Origin: Apiospora phragmitis
Lineage: Eukaryota; Ascomycota; Sordariomycetes; Amphisphaeriales; Apiosporaceae
DNA length: 64,000 nt
Reading direction: 5' to 3'
NCBI GenBank assembly: GCA_038363925.1
Contig: JAQQWL010000011.1
Coordinates: forward strand, 7,750,001-7,814,000
Of the stretch, positions 1 through 11,668 are shown one piece after another; the first letter of the stretch is position 1; the number at the start of each line of letters is the position of its first letter. The translations under genes and the position numbers were made by a program. The notes below the pieces were generated by a model. That model was not told where the DNA came from, made no database searches, and saw nothing but the letters and a program-made list of their open reading frames with translations.

Positions 1-1283
1 AAGACGTTCGCGTTGCTCCTGCTACAAGATGAGAAGAAAATTGTGGCCGAGCTACAAGCCGACCCCGACGATACCACGGCCGCCATGGTCGAGTTTGTGC
101 GGCTTTCCAAGCCCACGACCTCATTCCACGCCATCGGCGCCACCACCGTGCTGAGTCCCGCGCAGGTCCGGCGCTACGCCCAGCACTTCATTTTCTGGCG
201 GCGGGCCATCGCCATCCCTCCCCTGCACGCAAAAGATGTCTACATCCTGTCTCCGAACTGCGACACGACCGGTCTGCCCAAAGCCAGCCAAGCGTGGGCG
301 CGCGCGTTCCCTCTGGCGCCGCCGCTGCCCAACTTCCTCGCGGAGATATCGGCGGCCCCGCGGCCGTACAAGTATTTCGCGCCCTCCAAGAACCACCGGC
401 CAACGTACCTGCATATGCTGGCGTGGCTCATGCGCGGCGGGTGGGTGACGCAGCTCTGCACCTTTGCCTATGTCGTCGTGTGGCCCGAGATTCAGTACGA
501 GGTCGAGTATCAGGCCGAGGCCGATGATATCAGGGATGAGATGAAGGAGGCCTCGCTCTCAGCAACAGAAGATGGCCGGACTTCCTCGGCATCCACTGAC
601 TCGACGAATACGGGCGGCGGCTCCAATGACGACTCGGCCGCCGCCGACATGACCGCCTCCTCCTTATTCAGGGGATTAGGAACCGAGATCAGATCCCCAC
701 AAGGCACTTCGCCCGATATCCACAGCAGCAGCCACCGCGTACCTAACACCAGCGCTGCCACCTCGCCCCTCTCCTCGCCCTCGCGGTCCAGCGCCGGCGC
801 CGACGCTTCCCGGTCCTCCTGGAGAACAGCAGCAGCTTGAGCGCCAGCAACAACCCCAGTGCCTCTGTCACGACGACGACGGCCAACGAAGCCGTAGCCG
901 AGAAAGCGCGCCTAACCCGGCTCGCGGATCGCGAGTCGCGCGCCCTAGCCGAGCGCGCCGCGGCCCACGCCCGCAAGCCCGTGCCGCAGGCGACGGCGCA
1001 CCCATCGCTCAACACGGCGGCGCCGCACCTCGCGCACCTGACGCCCTACATCATCGCCGACGCCAAGAAGGCGACGGGCCACGACAGCCTCTACCTGAGC
1101 GCCATCGGCCGGCGCTTCCCGGCCGACTCGCGCGCCCGCGCCTGCTGGCCCGTCTTCTGGAAGTACTTCAACGGCCACAGCGCGCTCGAGCGCGTCGCCC
1201 TGCTCGAGGACATGAAGCGCAAGGAGGCCTGGGCCGTCCTCGGCGCCATGAGCGAGTACCTGGTCTGCGTGAGGCACTGGTGA
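1..1283 (+). CDS. npr3: Npr3 (NPRL3-like) GATOR1/SEACIT subunit, 3' part, one frame break
   Basis: C-terminal part of a fungal Npr3 protein. In this family the protein is a subunit of SEACIT/GATOR1 at the vacuole and restrains TORC1 when amino acids are scarce. The frame is open from base 1, so the start lies outside the window. Recognisable blocks are LLLLQDEKKIVAEL (bases 13-54), IPPLHAKDVYILSPN (about 211-255), LAWLMRGGWVTQL (about 418-456) and the C-terminal domain KYFNGHSALERV to VRHW (about 1162-1280). The frame changes once in the Ser-rich linker between 747 and 838. A single missing base, for example in the CCC at 810-812, fits. A short intron starting at GTACCT (739) is possible but has no well placed branch site. 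The C-terminal domain after the break is intact, so I treat this as one gene. Confidence 0.8.
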
Positions 1284-2854
1284 GGGAAGGAGGGCCCGGC
1301 CAGCTAGCTAGGTAGCTAAAGCAGAAACCATTACAGCTTGTTATGCGGTGACGAGACAAAACATGTGGGATCGAGAGAGAGAAACCTGTTTTGGCGATCT
1401 ATCCCGGTTAGCTGCCCTATTTGATCTACCCGTCCGTCCTGCCCCAAACCTCCTGCCTTCCCCCCTGGCAATTTCCGCGACGATGGTCTGCCGGGTCGGA
1501 TGTTTTGCAAATCTCCCGTCCATCCGCCCGCCCTCGCCGACTTCCCGGTATCTCTTCTCCCACACACTACCCTCCCCATCGTTGATACGCGAACTGTGTC
1601 CCAGTGACGTCAACACCGCGAGGAAAAGAAGAAGCGAGAAAAGAAGTAATTATTTGGAAACGGAATCTGCCACCTTTATTACCTCACTGCGACCAAAGCC
1701 TCGTTTTGGGGGTGGGGGCTTCTCGGTTTACTGGAAACAAACAGCGGGGCCCAAGACATAGACGGATATAATCCAATGCGTGTTACCTACTCCTTCATGT
1801 TCTTTTTCCATCGACCGGGCCGTGGAACCGGTTTGCTGCAGGGGAGGGGGGAAAGCAGTTATAAAAGAGAAAGGAGAGCCTGGCCAGCTATTATATAATG
1901 GTGGAGCAAGGACGATGAGACGAGACAGATCTCAAGGCCGAGGTCGCATGTGTCGAGTTGAGGAGCAAACGAAACATGCTCACTCTCACTCGTTGCCTAC
2001 AGGGAAAGAGACACCAAACATGCGGCACGCGACTTTTGGACCGTAGAGCTTGGAAGAATCGCATGGCAATTTAACATGTATGTCTAGAAGAAACTAGTGG
2101 GAACCACTGATGCATGCACTCTTCATTCGTCGAAAGGGGGCCTGCCTCTGGAGGGAAGTTTGTCTCTGTTGCTTCATATCATCTGGGTCTGGGAAGAGCA
2201 GTGTAATTACATGCAATTATATAATGCCTTCGCGTGGTTTTCACATGTTGGCGAAGACCCGACGCACGAGGCTACACAGTATCTGCAACAAATGTCAAGT
2301 CTCTCTCGCTCTCTTGCTCTTGGAAAATGTAAATAAAAGAACCCTCTGAAAGTGGAAGGAACGCTAACCGCTAGTCATCGTGACATGAGATACCAGAGGG
2401 TAAACCGTTCACAAAAACAAATGCCCTATAAAACTCCCAAAGAATCGACATCCCCTAGGTATCATGTGGAAAATCAAAACAAAACAAACTCCCTCATGCC
2501 AGTGCAGTGACCTGAAACCCTAGATGAGCCTAGGCCATACCCGGGCATGAAAGATACAAGAGCCATAAGTAAGACGCATCGGAAAAACAACAAATCAAAC
2601 ACATGCGACAGTGGCCCAGCCCCTTGCACCGCAGCTGACAGCGATTGGAAATGCAGAATGAGGAAATCAACGCCGGATGCCACTCCCCAACTGCCATAAG
2701 ATGCAATCGCAAATATATCCCCCATCAATAATATGCACCTGTATAATTGAGAACGCCGCCGCCCTGATGCGTGGTAGTGCTGTGGCAGAAACACCGACAT
2801 GATGACCCGGAGACTCCTACAACGTGTGATGCAGGAGGGACCATGTGGGTATCG
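1284..2854. other. Intergenic, tail-to-tail 3' flanks of npr3 and the bHLH gene
   Basis: Both neighbouring genes end here, so this should hold two 3' UTRs. The open frames in this stretch (for example 1348-1761) have no recognisable domain. I see no RNA gene or repeat. Confidence 0.6.
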
Positions 2855-4384
2855 CTACAAAGTGAGGTCCATGCCGCCGTACTCATCTTCGTCTTTGACA
2901 TCATCATCAGGGTCATTCCAGAATTGATCAGGGTTGTTGAGATCCCCGGTCAGATCGGCCGTATCGCCTGGGCTGATGGAGAGAGTATCAATCCCAGGTG
3001 CGCCATTGAGGGAGTCGCCTCGGTAGTCGGTGTGATGCGGGACTCGTAACCCTGAACCATTGAACCGCGAGTACGAGAACGGCGCGGGTTCGTGCTCAGA
3101 CTTGGACATAGCCTCCATCAGTTCGGTCTGCATGCGCTTCTCATCATCAGTCAGTTCGAACGGAGCACTGCCGCCCATCTCCGTAATAGTGTTGATAAGC
3201 TCCTCTTGTTGCTGGAGTTTGAGCTGAAGCATCCACATCAAGTCGCGCATCCAGCTGACGGAGCCGTTCAGGATGTCGCCTTTGTTAGGGCCCTTATCTT
3301 TGTCCTCCAACGGGAGGCCAGTTGTGATGTTCCCGGCACCGATAGCAGTTGCGCGCTTAGCACCAGGACCGGCCAGCCCCGAAGTTGCTTGATTAGGCTG
3401 AGACATGCCAGTCAGAGTGGGTGATAGAGGAGTGCCGTTCTGAATGAGCTTCTTGACCTTGTCGTCTTCCAATCTATGCGTCGGGACTAGTCTGCTGAGA
3501 TCCTGGATCCTCTCGTTGATGTTGTCTCGTCTGCGGCGCTCGACGGCATTGTGCGATTCACGCCTCCGCTTCCGCTTAGCCTCCTGGCTTTGCAGATTCG
3601 TGGGCGCACCGTTAACTCTAGCAGGCATTGAGGTACCGGCCTGTGCCATAAATTGGGGATTCGAGTAGCCGTGTTGCAGGGGTGAAGAGAGACCCGAGCC
3701 GGGGTAAGATGACTGCAAGCTCTTAGGGGTATTCATCCACTGCCCAGAAGGTGACTTTTCATGATGACCGCCAGGCGTTCGGATGGGCTGGGCACCAAAG
3801 TTAGGAGACTCCAGAGAGCCAGCATTCAGACCAGCCATAACAGCGTTCGCCCCAAGTGGGCTCCTTGCATTGCTGGAGGAGTTGCGCTGCATAGCTTGAG
3901 CCTGGGCCTGGGATAATCTGGGACGGGGTTTGGCATTGAGGAAGCTGCCTTCGCCGTCATTACTGCCATCATTGGCGAGGGGTGAGCCTGCGAATGAGTT
4001 GGGCGATTGCAGCGAATGCCCAAAAGGCTGTTGCATTTGGCGGAAATGTTGGGCGGCATTGAAGCTACTGGCCCACGGACTGTGAACAGGATCGCCGTCC
4101 GGTGTGTTCGAGTACCCGTTGATGTGTGACGGATACATGTTCTGGCTAAAGCCCATGTTCATGTCGTTGATGCCATTGAAGTCCTGGCCGTGATCGCCCA
4201 AGGACTGATTTGGCTCTTGGGGACTCATGTCGAGAAGGTCCGAGTCTGTGATCATAGCAGAGCCAGTTGAGTAGCCGTTGGAACCGCCGTTAAGGTCGTG
4301 AATTCCTGACATGGACCGCGGGTCAATACTGCCGTTGCTATTGCCCTGGCCTCCGCCGAATTGGTTGAAGCCGAAGTGCGCCAT
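2855..4384 (-). CDS. bHLH transcription factor, class B E-box type, long loop
   Basis: Intact 509-residue basic helix-loop-helix regulator without introns. Residues 1-265 are low-complexity and rich in Gly, Asn, Ser and Gln. The basic region spans about 268-288 and carries the H278/E282/R286 triad (SHNAVERRRR), the signature of factors that bind CACGTG-type E-boxes. Helix 1 runs to about residue 300 (RIQDLSRLV). A loop of about 65 residues follows, then helix 2 (GDILNGSVSWMRDLMWML, about 369-387) and a Gln/Leu-rich extension (LKLQQQEELI) that could form a short coiled coil. The C-terminus is acidic (WNDPDDDVKDEDEYGG). I chose ATG 4384 (MAHFGFNQF) because the upstream in-frame codons contain only a TTG. 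The target genes cannot be told from the sequence. Confidence 0.9.
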   Translation of the reverse strand: MAHFGFNQFGGGQGNSNGSIDPRSMSGIHDLNGGSNGYSTGSAMITDSDLLDMSPQEPNQSLGDHGQDFNGINDMNMGFSQNMYPSHINGYSNTPDGDPVHSPWASSFNAAQHFRQMQQPFGHSLQSPNSFAGSPLANDGSNDGEGSFLNAKPRPRLSQAQAQAMQRNSSSNARSPLGANAVMAGLNAGSLESPNFGAQPIRTPGGHHEKSPSGQWMNTPKSLQSSYPGSGLSSPLQHGYSNPQFMAQAGTSMPARVNGAPTNLQSQEAKRKRRRESHNAVERRRRDNINERIQDLSRLVPTHRLEDDKVKKLIQNGTPLSPTLTGMSQPNQATSGLAGPGAKRATAIGAGNITTGLPLEDKDKGPNKGDILNGSVSWMRDLMWMLQLKLQQQEELINTITEMGGSAPFELTDDEKRMQTELMEAMSKSEHEPAPFSYSRFNGSGLRVPHHTDYRGDSLNGAPGIDTLSISPGDTADLTGDLNNPDQFWNDPDDDVKDEDEYGGMDLTL

Positions 4385-7300
4385 GATTGGCAGCGATTTT
4401 CGGATGCGACGACAAAAAAAAAGGTGTTGCAGCTGTCTAGGGGAACGATACAAAGCTCGTGGCTATCGGCACTTCACCATAAAGTCAGTTATCGTGTCGC
4501 ACAAAACGGTTGGGAGTCATGGTTTCTCTGGGGGGAAAAGCATGCCCCGCATCGCATTTGACATGAATTGGGTCTCAGCCGCCAACTATTGGCGACGAGG
4601 TGGGGTGCGCATGTCGTGGAACAGAAGTCAGGCCACGTTGTGGGCGAGGTGCCCATGGTCGGAGCAAAACAAAAGAAAGATGGTAGCGACTGACCTTTGG
4701 ATGTGGAGAGAGTGTCTCAGGCTCGAAATTGGCTTGCAATCAGGGAAAGTTCGCAAATCCCATATACAGTCAGTTGCCTCGAAGGAGATTGATGAGTCAA
4801 AGTCGGGTCGGGTTTGTGCAGATGGAAAGGCGCGGGGAGGTACCCAAGAATCGAGGTCCACCCCACGGAGAAGATAGCAGCGGCGACTTTATGCGAGTAT
4901 AAATAGCTGGGGTGTGCGGTAGAGCTGTTGCGTGCTTGTATCCGCCAAAGAGTCGCTATTGTTGTTGGGTGTGTAGATGTTTTAGAGGTGTTGGACAGAT
5001 GACCAAATAAGGCAAAGGAAGGGAGAGAAACTCTATTGCTTTTTTGTTCTCTGGCCTTGGTTTGGCTCCAACGTGAGGGCGCAAAGTCCGGATCGGCCAG
5101 GTCGGAAGGACTTCTGGGGAGCGAGTGGGCGAAGTACCTGTGTACGCCACGAGAGGCTACTCGTAACTCAAACTGGTGGGTGCCCGGGTTGAGGAGAGGG
5201 TCTGTGTGGGCAGCCAACAGAAAGTCGCCCAGCTGCAGATGGGCCCGGTGATTGGCCCGACTTAACAAATAAAAAGCAAGTCCTCGGCTTTCTCAATAAG
5301 TGGCAAGCAAGCGCTGACGACAGGCTGATGTTCTTGTTGCTTGTCGCGAAACGAAGAAGGTGAGAGATGAGACGAGTTGATCCCTCTTAGGTCAGACGAG
5401 AAGAGGCGGAGCTACAGTTCGACAAGTGTGGCACAGACGGAGAGGAGCGCTTTTGATCGGCTTCTGCGTCGTTGGGAAAGACAAGCGACCGTCCGGTAGA
5501 AGGTAAAAAGTTGATGTGTCGTTTTTCCCGGGTTCGTAGGAACACGGGAGCCCAGTAATTGCTTGGAGTAGCAGACGGGACGGCGGTGATAGTAAGACGG
5601 TGATATGTGCGAGGTAATATAATTGGATTGATGAGCTTGTTCGATTTGTGGCTAGCCAATCGTTCGTTGGTGGTCCCCGATGCAAAAGAACAGGCCGGCG
5701 GAACCTAACGGATTTGAGAAGAGATAAGAGTAGGCGACAGAATATCAATGGTTGGGATGACGGTTTTCCGGGGGAGGGTGCAAGCCGTTATGTATGGATT
5801 TATGAGATCGATGCTGACAGGAAAGCTGAGGATTCAAACAGGCGGTAAGGCGCAGTTTCAAGCCTCAAGATGCCCGGCTAGGGTGATTTGCTGGGCACTT
5901 CCAGAGATGGACAAACAGGCAGGGCGGGATTACCGTCGAGATAATCGGATGGAGGGGAAGGTTCAACTTAGCACGGAAGAAGGCCCGAGACACACAGTTA
6001 AAGTAAAGTTTGTTTATGTGTGCCGATGTGTGTTGTGAGTGTGTGTGCAGCGGCAAGACTCGAATCCTATTCCAAACGAAGCGATCGAAGCCTTCTGTCG
6101 TGTATGATATATGTTACCGAATCGCGGTGAGACCTGTCAAGAAAGAGGCGGTATCGACCAAGATGCTGATTGATGGGAGAGCCCAGTCCAGTCGGCGCAG
6201 GGTAAACCTTGCAAGCCTCTGTGCGACTCTGTCCAGCGATTTTAGGGAAGCCGGAGAGTCGAGGCGGCGATGTGATTGGCTACTGCCTGCCTGCAGCTTG
6301 GGAAGATCCCCCAGGCTTTCTTGGTGTAATAGATTGGGCTTTGACTCCGACCAGACAAGGGGCAGGTTGGAAGTTGGAGTTCGGGGGGCGGGGGACCACT
6401 GTAAAGAGGGAGGAGGAGGGGGTACTTTAGTTTTAGGCCTTGCAGGGTTATGGATTAGGCCTAGGCGTAGGGAAGACGGCTGGAGTAGTGTAGTCGAGAT
6501 GGGCTCTTGGTATCCCTCGAACTCTTAACCCCGCGGATGGGAGAATGGGAAATGCGCTTTCGAGAAGAGACGGTTCCAATGCTGGTGGTAGAAACAAGCC
6601 AAACAGTTCCAACGTATCGATGCAGACTGAGTCAGGACGATTACTCGGAGCTGCTTAGTCCCGTGCTATTGACTCGGTCCGACAACGTCTCGACGTTCTG
6701 GAGGCGTTTCTTTCTCGCTATCCCTTTTGTGTGCAATACCAGCCAAAGAGGGTGGATTATGATAGACGCTACAACCGCCGGCTGCAACGATCCTTGGGGC
6801 TTCTTCGTCTTCTTCTTCTTCTTCTTGAGGTCGGTGAAGGCTAGGCTGGCTTTCACCGGCTGTCAGTAGTGCCTCCTTTCCAGGCAGACTGTGTTGCTCG
6901 AGTCGCGGAGAAAATGTGCGAATGATCCAGGACAGATAGATCCTCTGGTCCATGAAGGAACACTCTTTAAACCCTGCGGTAGGGTCTCTGACGGCCACCT
7001 ATTCGGAAATATTTGTTTTTGTTATTGTTGTGTTGTTGCCTTGGCTCGTACAGCAGCAGTTAAACGGTCAAGGCATCTGCGAGTTCCACAGGGTAGCTTG
7101 CTCGGAAGAGTTAGCTGGATATATATATTCCTCGGGAAGAGCAATCAGAGAAGTATACGAGGTGGCGGCAGTGGTAGTAGTAGTTGTTGTGATATGTGAG
7201 TTGCGACAGGTCGGGAGGCTTCCATCCTATTAGAACTGGTGATGCGTGAGGTCCTTCTTATATGCTGACGACGGTGCCTTCATTTGTAAACAACCTTGGT

Positions 7301-10300
7301 TTCTGTTGGGTGCGTCTTCTGACTTGAATGCGGACAGCTTTACCCACTTTAAGAATTACTCAACTTGTTGGTGGTGTGTCAGGATGTTGACTCTCACCGG
7401 ACCATTTTCGTGTTGGCCTGGCCACCTTCCGCCGCAGTTCTCTACGCACTTGCCTGTAGTTTCCCATCTCTGTTTGTGCTACCCTGGGCGTTCTCGGAAG
7501 GCGAAAGGGATACATTTGATGGAGGGCATTACGCTAAACGCGTGACGCGGTGAAAGTCAGCCATCCCACCTCCGATAAGACATACTGCCACACCTCCTCT
7601 GACCTGCTTTGGTGCTTGGCTAGCGTAATCGTGGAGGAAAGTGCATCATGGCAAGATGGCATTCTTCAGCATCCTCCGCTCAAGGTTGCATGCCAACCTT
7701 GGAAGTTCTGTCAAAAGCAGACCCGCCTCGAGAAAGCTAATCACATCTGACCCATCGAGCTATCAAGTCAACCTTCCCGTTAGTCGAAGGAACGATCCTG
7801 GTCATGATCAGCATGGGATAGCGGATCCCGGCCATGTCGCGCGTCGTAGCGACCCGACCTATCATGGCTAAAGAAGTACGAAGGGCGGGAGAAACGGGGA
7901 TGGCAGGTAGGCCGCACGGATATAGATAGATCACCGTATATCGTATAAGGCAGCCGGCCTGATGTGCTAAGCTTCAGGATATTGGGCTTAGTGGTTGGCC
8001 CCAGCCACTTTGTGACATTGTTCTACCGTAAATTATTGGCACTATTCGGCTGGCAGTGGACTGACTGGTGAGGTAATTATAGAGGCAGCAACAAAATGAC
8101 TACTCTTCCACAGGTAGAGGCAGGTATGGTATGCGCAACATATTCCCTGAGGTCACTTATGCAGGGTCTCTCTACTTTGCAGATCTTCAAACGGGATCCG
8201 TATTAGCTGATGGGTATCGGCATCTGAAAAGGATGGGTGGTCCCCAGATGCGCATCAGCGAAATACCTCCCCCATTTGGACCATACTGTATGTAACGTTA
8301 GGTGGGCGCATGCTTCTGCTCGATTGCGATGCTGGTGTCGATCCTGTAGGGCCAGCTGCATGAGATGTCGCCAGGATTAGAGAGGCCAATCAAGCCATGC
8401 ATCCATCACCAGAGGTGCTCATCTCCCATCTATCCAGCAGATTGGAGAGGTCCAACAATAGCGTCGTCCACTCGGCTCGTCGCGAGAGTCTAAATACATG
8501 CACACTTGCTCTCTTCTGGCTCGTAGTGGGTAGCCAGTCAAAAAGTATCGTGCTCAATCGGGGTTTTGCTTTTTGGGCTACACAATACGCCGAACATTAA
8601 ACGCATCAGGGACTCGCTAGTCCGCCTCCAGTGTATTGAGTTGGATATCGGCGACCTACGATACGATATGCGAACCAAGTGATAAGCGGGTGGATGGTAT
8701 CCATGTAAAAGTCATCTTCTGGCCATGGATGCTGGAAACACAAGCACTATCATTCGCACTCTGCCGTGTTTGCCGCCATTGCGCCTTACCCCACATCCGA
8801 ATGCAAGCAAGGCTTTTGAGATGGTGTTGTCGTGAGCCCTCTCGCGACGATGACGTCGTCAAGTCCGACTAAGCCTAAACTCGTACTGGCTTGTAGAAGC
8901 ACGAAAAGATTGGGCTTATCGTGAATGATACGAGTGCTGACCACGGCTATTGAGGCTCCGGTTCGGAGACAAAACCTAGCTTCGTGTTCGATAACCGCAA
9001 GCGATACAGCTGCAAAGTCCGACATCAGGTATTTAAGTTGTAAGGAGATGTTGCTCAAGGAAATTGATTTCTAATATTGGTTGATTGAGAACTACCTATA
9101 TCTCAAAGTACCGCTATATACGCAAGCCCGGCAGTGCCCTTCCCCATGGTATCAGTACATGTATGAATGTAGATACATTGATGTGGATATACAACAGCGG
9201 TGGTAGGTATGGATTGATGGCATCTACGATTTCCATAGTTAGGTAGTGGATGCATACGAGGCATACCTCGCCTATTTCAAAAAGTCGCTGCATCAAGTAC
9301 GGAATTTGCCTGGCCTTTGAGCGGAGAAACATGCACACATGCATGTAACATATGCTGCTGCCATCTCCGCAGCACAGCAAGCAAAGCAAGCACACGGGTT
9401 ATCATTTACCGACGGTGTCTCAATTTTGAGGAGTCATTGCCAGACGAGCCGTTCGGGCGGAAGGAAATGTCCGGATACCCTGAGTTCGAGTCTGTGTAGG
9501 TAGGTGTTCACATCAATGTACCTAGGCAGCAGTTTATGAGTTCTCACTGTCTCTCGAGCTCTACCGGAGGGTTTCCATCTGCATGAACGTACGCAATGCG
9601 CAATCATATTCATCACTTCTCGAAGGCAGAACACTGAAGGTGTGCCTGCAGCCTGGTTCTAATATTAGGTTAGCCACCTTTCCGCCATGGAAGGTAAACC
9701 AGAAACTGGAAGAACATCGGCCACCTGTGGATTGGTCAGCAATCCTTTTGAACATGCTGTACCAAGCATACCAGGTAGCACATAGATAGAGAGACTCGGA
9801 CTTTGTCCGGCATATGTTACAATCACAATGTGAACGAAGGAGGTCAAACCTCCACACCCATTCCATATTCTTACATCCAATGCTTCCCGGTCGAGCGATG
9901 AGCGTGCTGCGGCTGGTGGGCAGGGTTGGACGAGGAGATGTTGTAGCGCCGTGTGCCGTGCTTCTCATGTAGCCACCAGTCTACCAGTTGCAAGGCTAGG
10001 TAGAGCGTGACGCGCAACCAATAAGAACCCCCATTACAATCACTCCACCCCACCCCCCAATTCCTAGCGACGACACCTCCTTTCCCAGAACATACCAAGC
10101 CTTGCCCCAACTGCCATCATTACGCCCAGATGGGAGGGTCATAGGACACACCTGCATCATATCGTGTCCATCCTGACCTTTTGAGCTGCCTACGCTTCTT
10201 GACGCGCAACCCTCCAACAAGGTGCGAAATATACCGATTAGATATCCATCAGGGGAGAAGGCAGACGAAACGACGTGGTGGCCACGAGCGAGAAAACACA

Positions 10301-10399
10301 ACCTATCCGTTATTCCTTGCGCCAACATTGCGACAAGGCCTCTCAACAAGCAACAGCAGAAACACGTACAAGAGCCAGTGAACAGCCAACGACGGAGAG
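4385..10399. other. 6 kb gene-free stretch between divergent bHLH gene and sft2
   Basis: No open frame here shows a recognisable domain or a consistent exon structure on either strand. It should contain the promoter and leader of the bHLH gene (left end) and of sft2 (right end). A CTT-type trinucleotide run lies at about 6801-6827. The rest is ordinary mixed-composition sequence without an evident transposon. Confidence 0.55.
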
Positions 10400-11668
10400 A
10401 TGGCGTCTGCTTCTTTCAGAGAATCCATGAACTCGATGGGCTGGTCCCGTCGCGAACCCGACATGCCTGTGAACACCAGCCAACAGACTGGCTTGCTTTC
10501 CTCGATCAAGTCGCTCAACCCGTTCGGCGACCGTTATGTTCAACTACCCACGACCGAAGGGGCTGGTGCTCCACTGCCGGCGAGTACTCGCCGTGAAGAA
10601 GAAGAAGGGTGGTTCGCTTGTGAGTACAACATCCATCTTTTGTCTCTACCTCTCATGTCGCCATGCCTGTCATGCGTCACCCGGTTTCAAGCCCCTTGCA
10701 GGGTGCCTCGAAAGCGCCCATGTGCGAGTTCCTATAGCTCTGTTAGCTCAATAGCACACTCCACTCATGTGTCTTATCTTTGCACATGGGCAAATGCATA
10801 CCCCCCATATCTAAAGCAAGGCTGATCACAAATCTCGATCTCGTCATACAGTGAGCCGTTGGGACCGCATGCTAGTCTTCGCCGGCTGCAATATCGCTGC
10901 CCTGGCCTGCTTCGTGCTAGTCTTCGCCTTGTGGCCTGTACTCTGGCTGAAGCCTAGCAAGCTCGCAATATTGTAGGTCCTCCTTGTTTCTACGCATGCA
11001 TATCCCTTGCCCAGACCCTTGTCTGCCGCGAGCGGTCATCCTGTCCATGTGGTCAAGTTCTTGGGGTCCTATACCACGCATGATACCCTTGGAGCGGGCT
11101 CCTCCCGTCCCTTGTTATATGCGATGAGCCGCTTTGCATATGCGGCCAGCCCTGCATAAGTGCGGTCGATCAGCGATCTGTTGTTGAAACCCTCCTCTCG
11201 AACTTGACAGGAGTGTCTCAGTGGTTACAAAACCCTCGTTACTTCCAAGTTTTCTCTCATGGCCTTAGCTATCTGCCCTGCTGACATGAGTCTCCTCTAG
11301 ATGGTCCTTTGGTTCGGTGTTATTCCTGTGTTCATGGGCAGCCATGATGGGACCGATGGCTTACATACATCACTTATTATCTGGCAACCGACTGCCATTT
11401 ACCGCAGGCTACTTCGGTTCCATCTTCCTTACGCTATTCTTCGCCCTCGGTGTGAGTCATACCCTTGGTGGACCCCAAGCGCATAGTCGGGGCGATATAA
11501 CTGACTTCTTTCAGGTTCACAGTGCCCTCCTGACCTTAATGGCGGCCATCGTGCAGTTAGCCTGCCTAGTATGGTACCTCGTCAGCTACTTCCCCTATGG
11601 GATCGAGCGGTCTACGTTTTGCAACCAGCTTCGGCGCTCGTAGAGCTGCTGCTTGGATGACTGGCTAG
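10400..11668 (+). CDS. sft2: Sft2-like Golgi vesicle transport membrane protein (4 exons, one frame break)
   Basis: Got1/Sft2-family tetraspan membrane protein that acts in vesicle fusion with the Golgi. Exons are 10400-10619, 10852-10972, 11301-11451 and 11515-11668. The introns have GTGAGT, GTAGGT and GTGAGT donors, and the last (63 nt) keeps the frame open if read through. The N-terminus is cytosolic and polar (SLNPFGDRYVQLP). Membrane segments are visible at MLVFAGCNIAALACFVLVF, LFLCSWAAMMGPMAY, FTAGYFGSIFLTLFFALG and LLTLMAAIVQLACLVWYLV. In the last exon the open frame stops at 11643, but the typical C-terminus (SGLRFATSFGARRAAAWMTG) is present in the next frame and ends with TAG at 11666-11668. 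One extra base in the GGG at 11599-11601 explains this. Corrected length is about 214 residues, normal for the family. Confidence 0.9.

Noticed and set aside
739..791. Intron in npr3 instead of a frameshift
   Set aside because: The 53-nt GT..AG candidate would restore the frame, but its only CTAAC lies 4 bases after the donor, too near to serve as branch site; left as an alternative.
1348..1761. 137-codon open frame after npr3
   Set aside because: No motif or exon structure; low-complexity Pro/Ser/Arg translation from a 3' flank.
4441..4453. Longer N-terminus of the bHLH protein
   Set aside because: The upstream frame opens only with TTG; ATG 4384 starts the sequence that looks like protein.
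6801..6827. CTT run as a coding repeat
   Set aside because: Simple-sequence tract within intergenic DNA with no supporting gene model.
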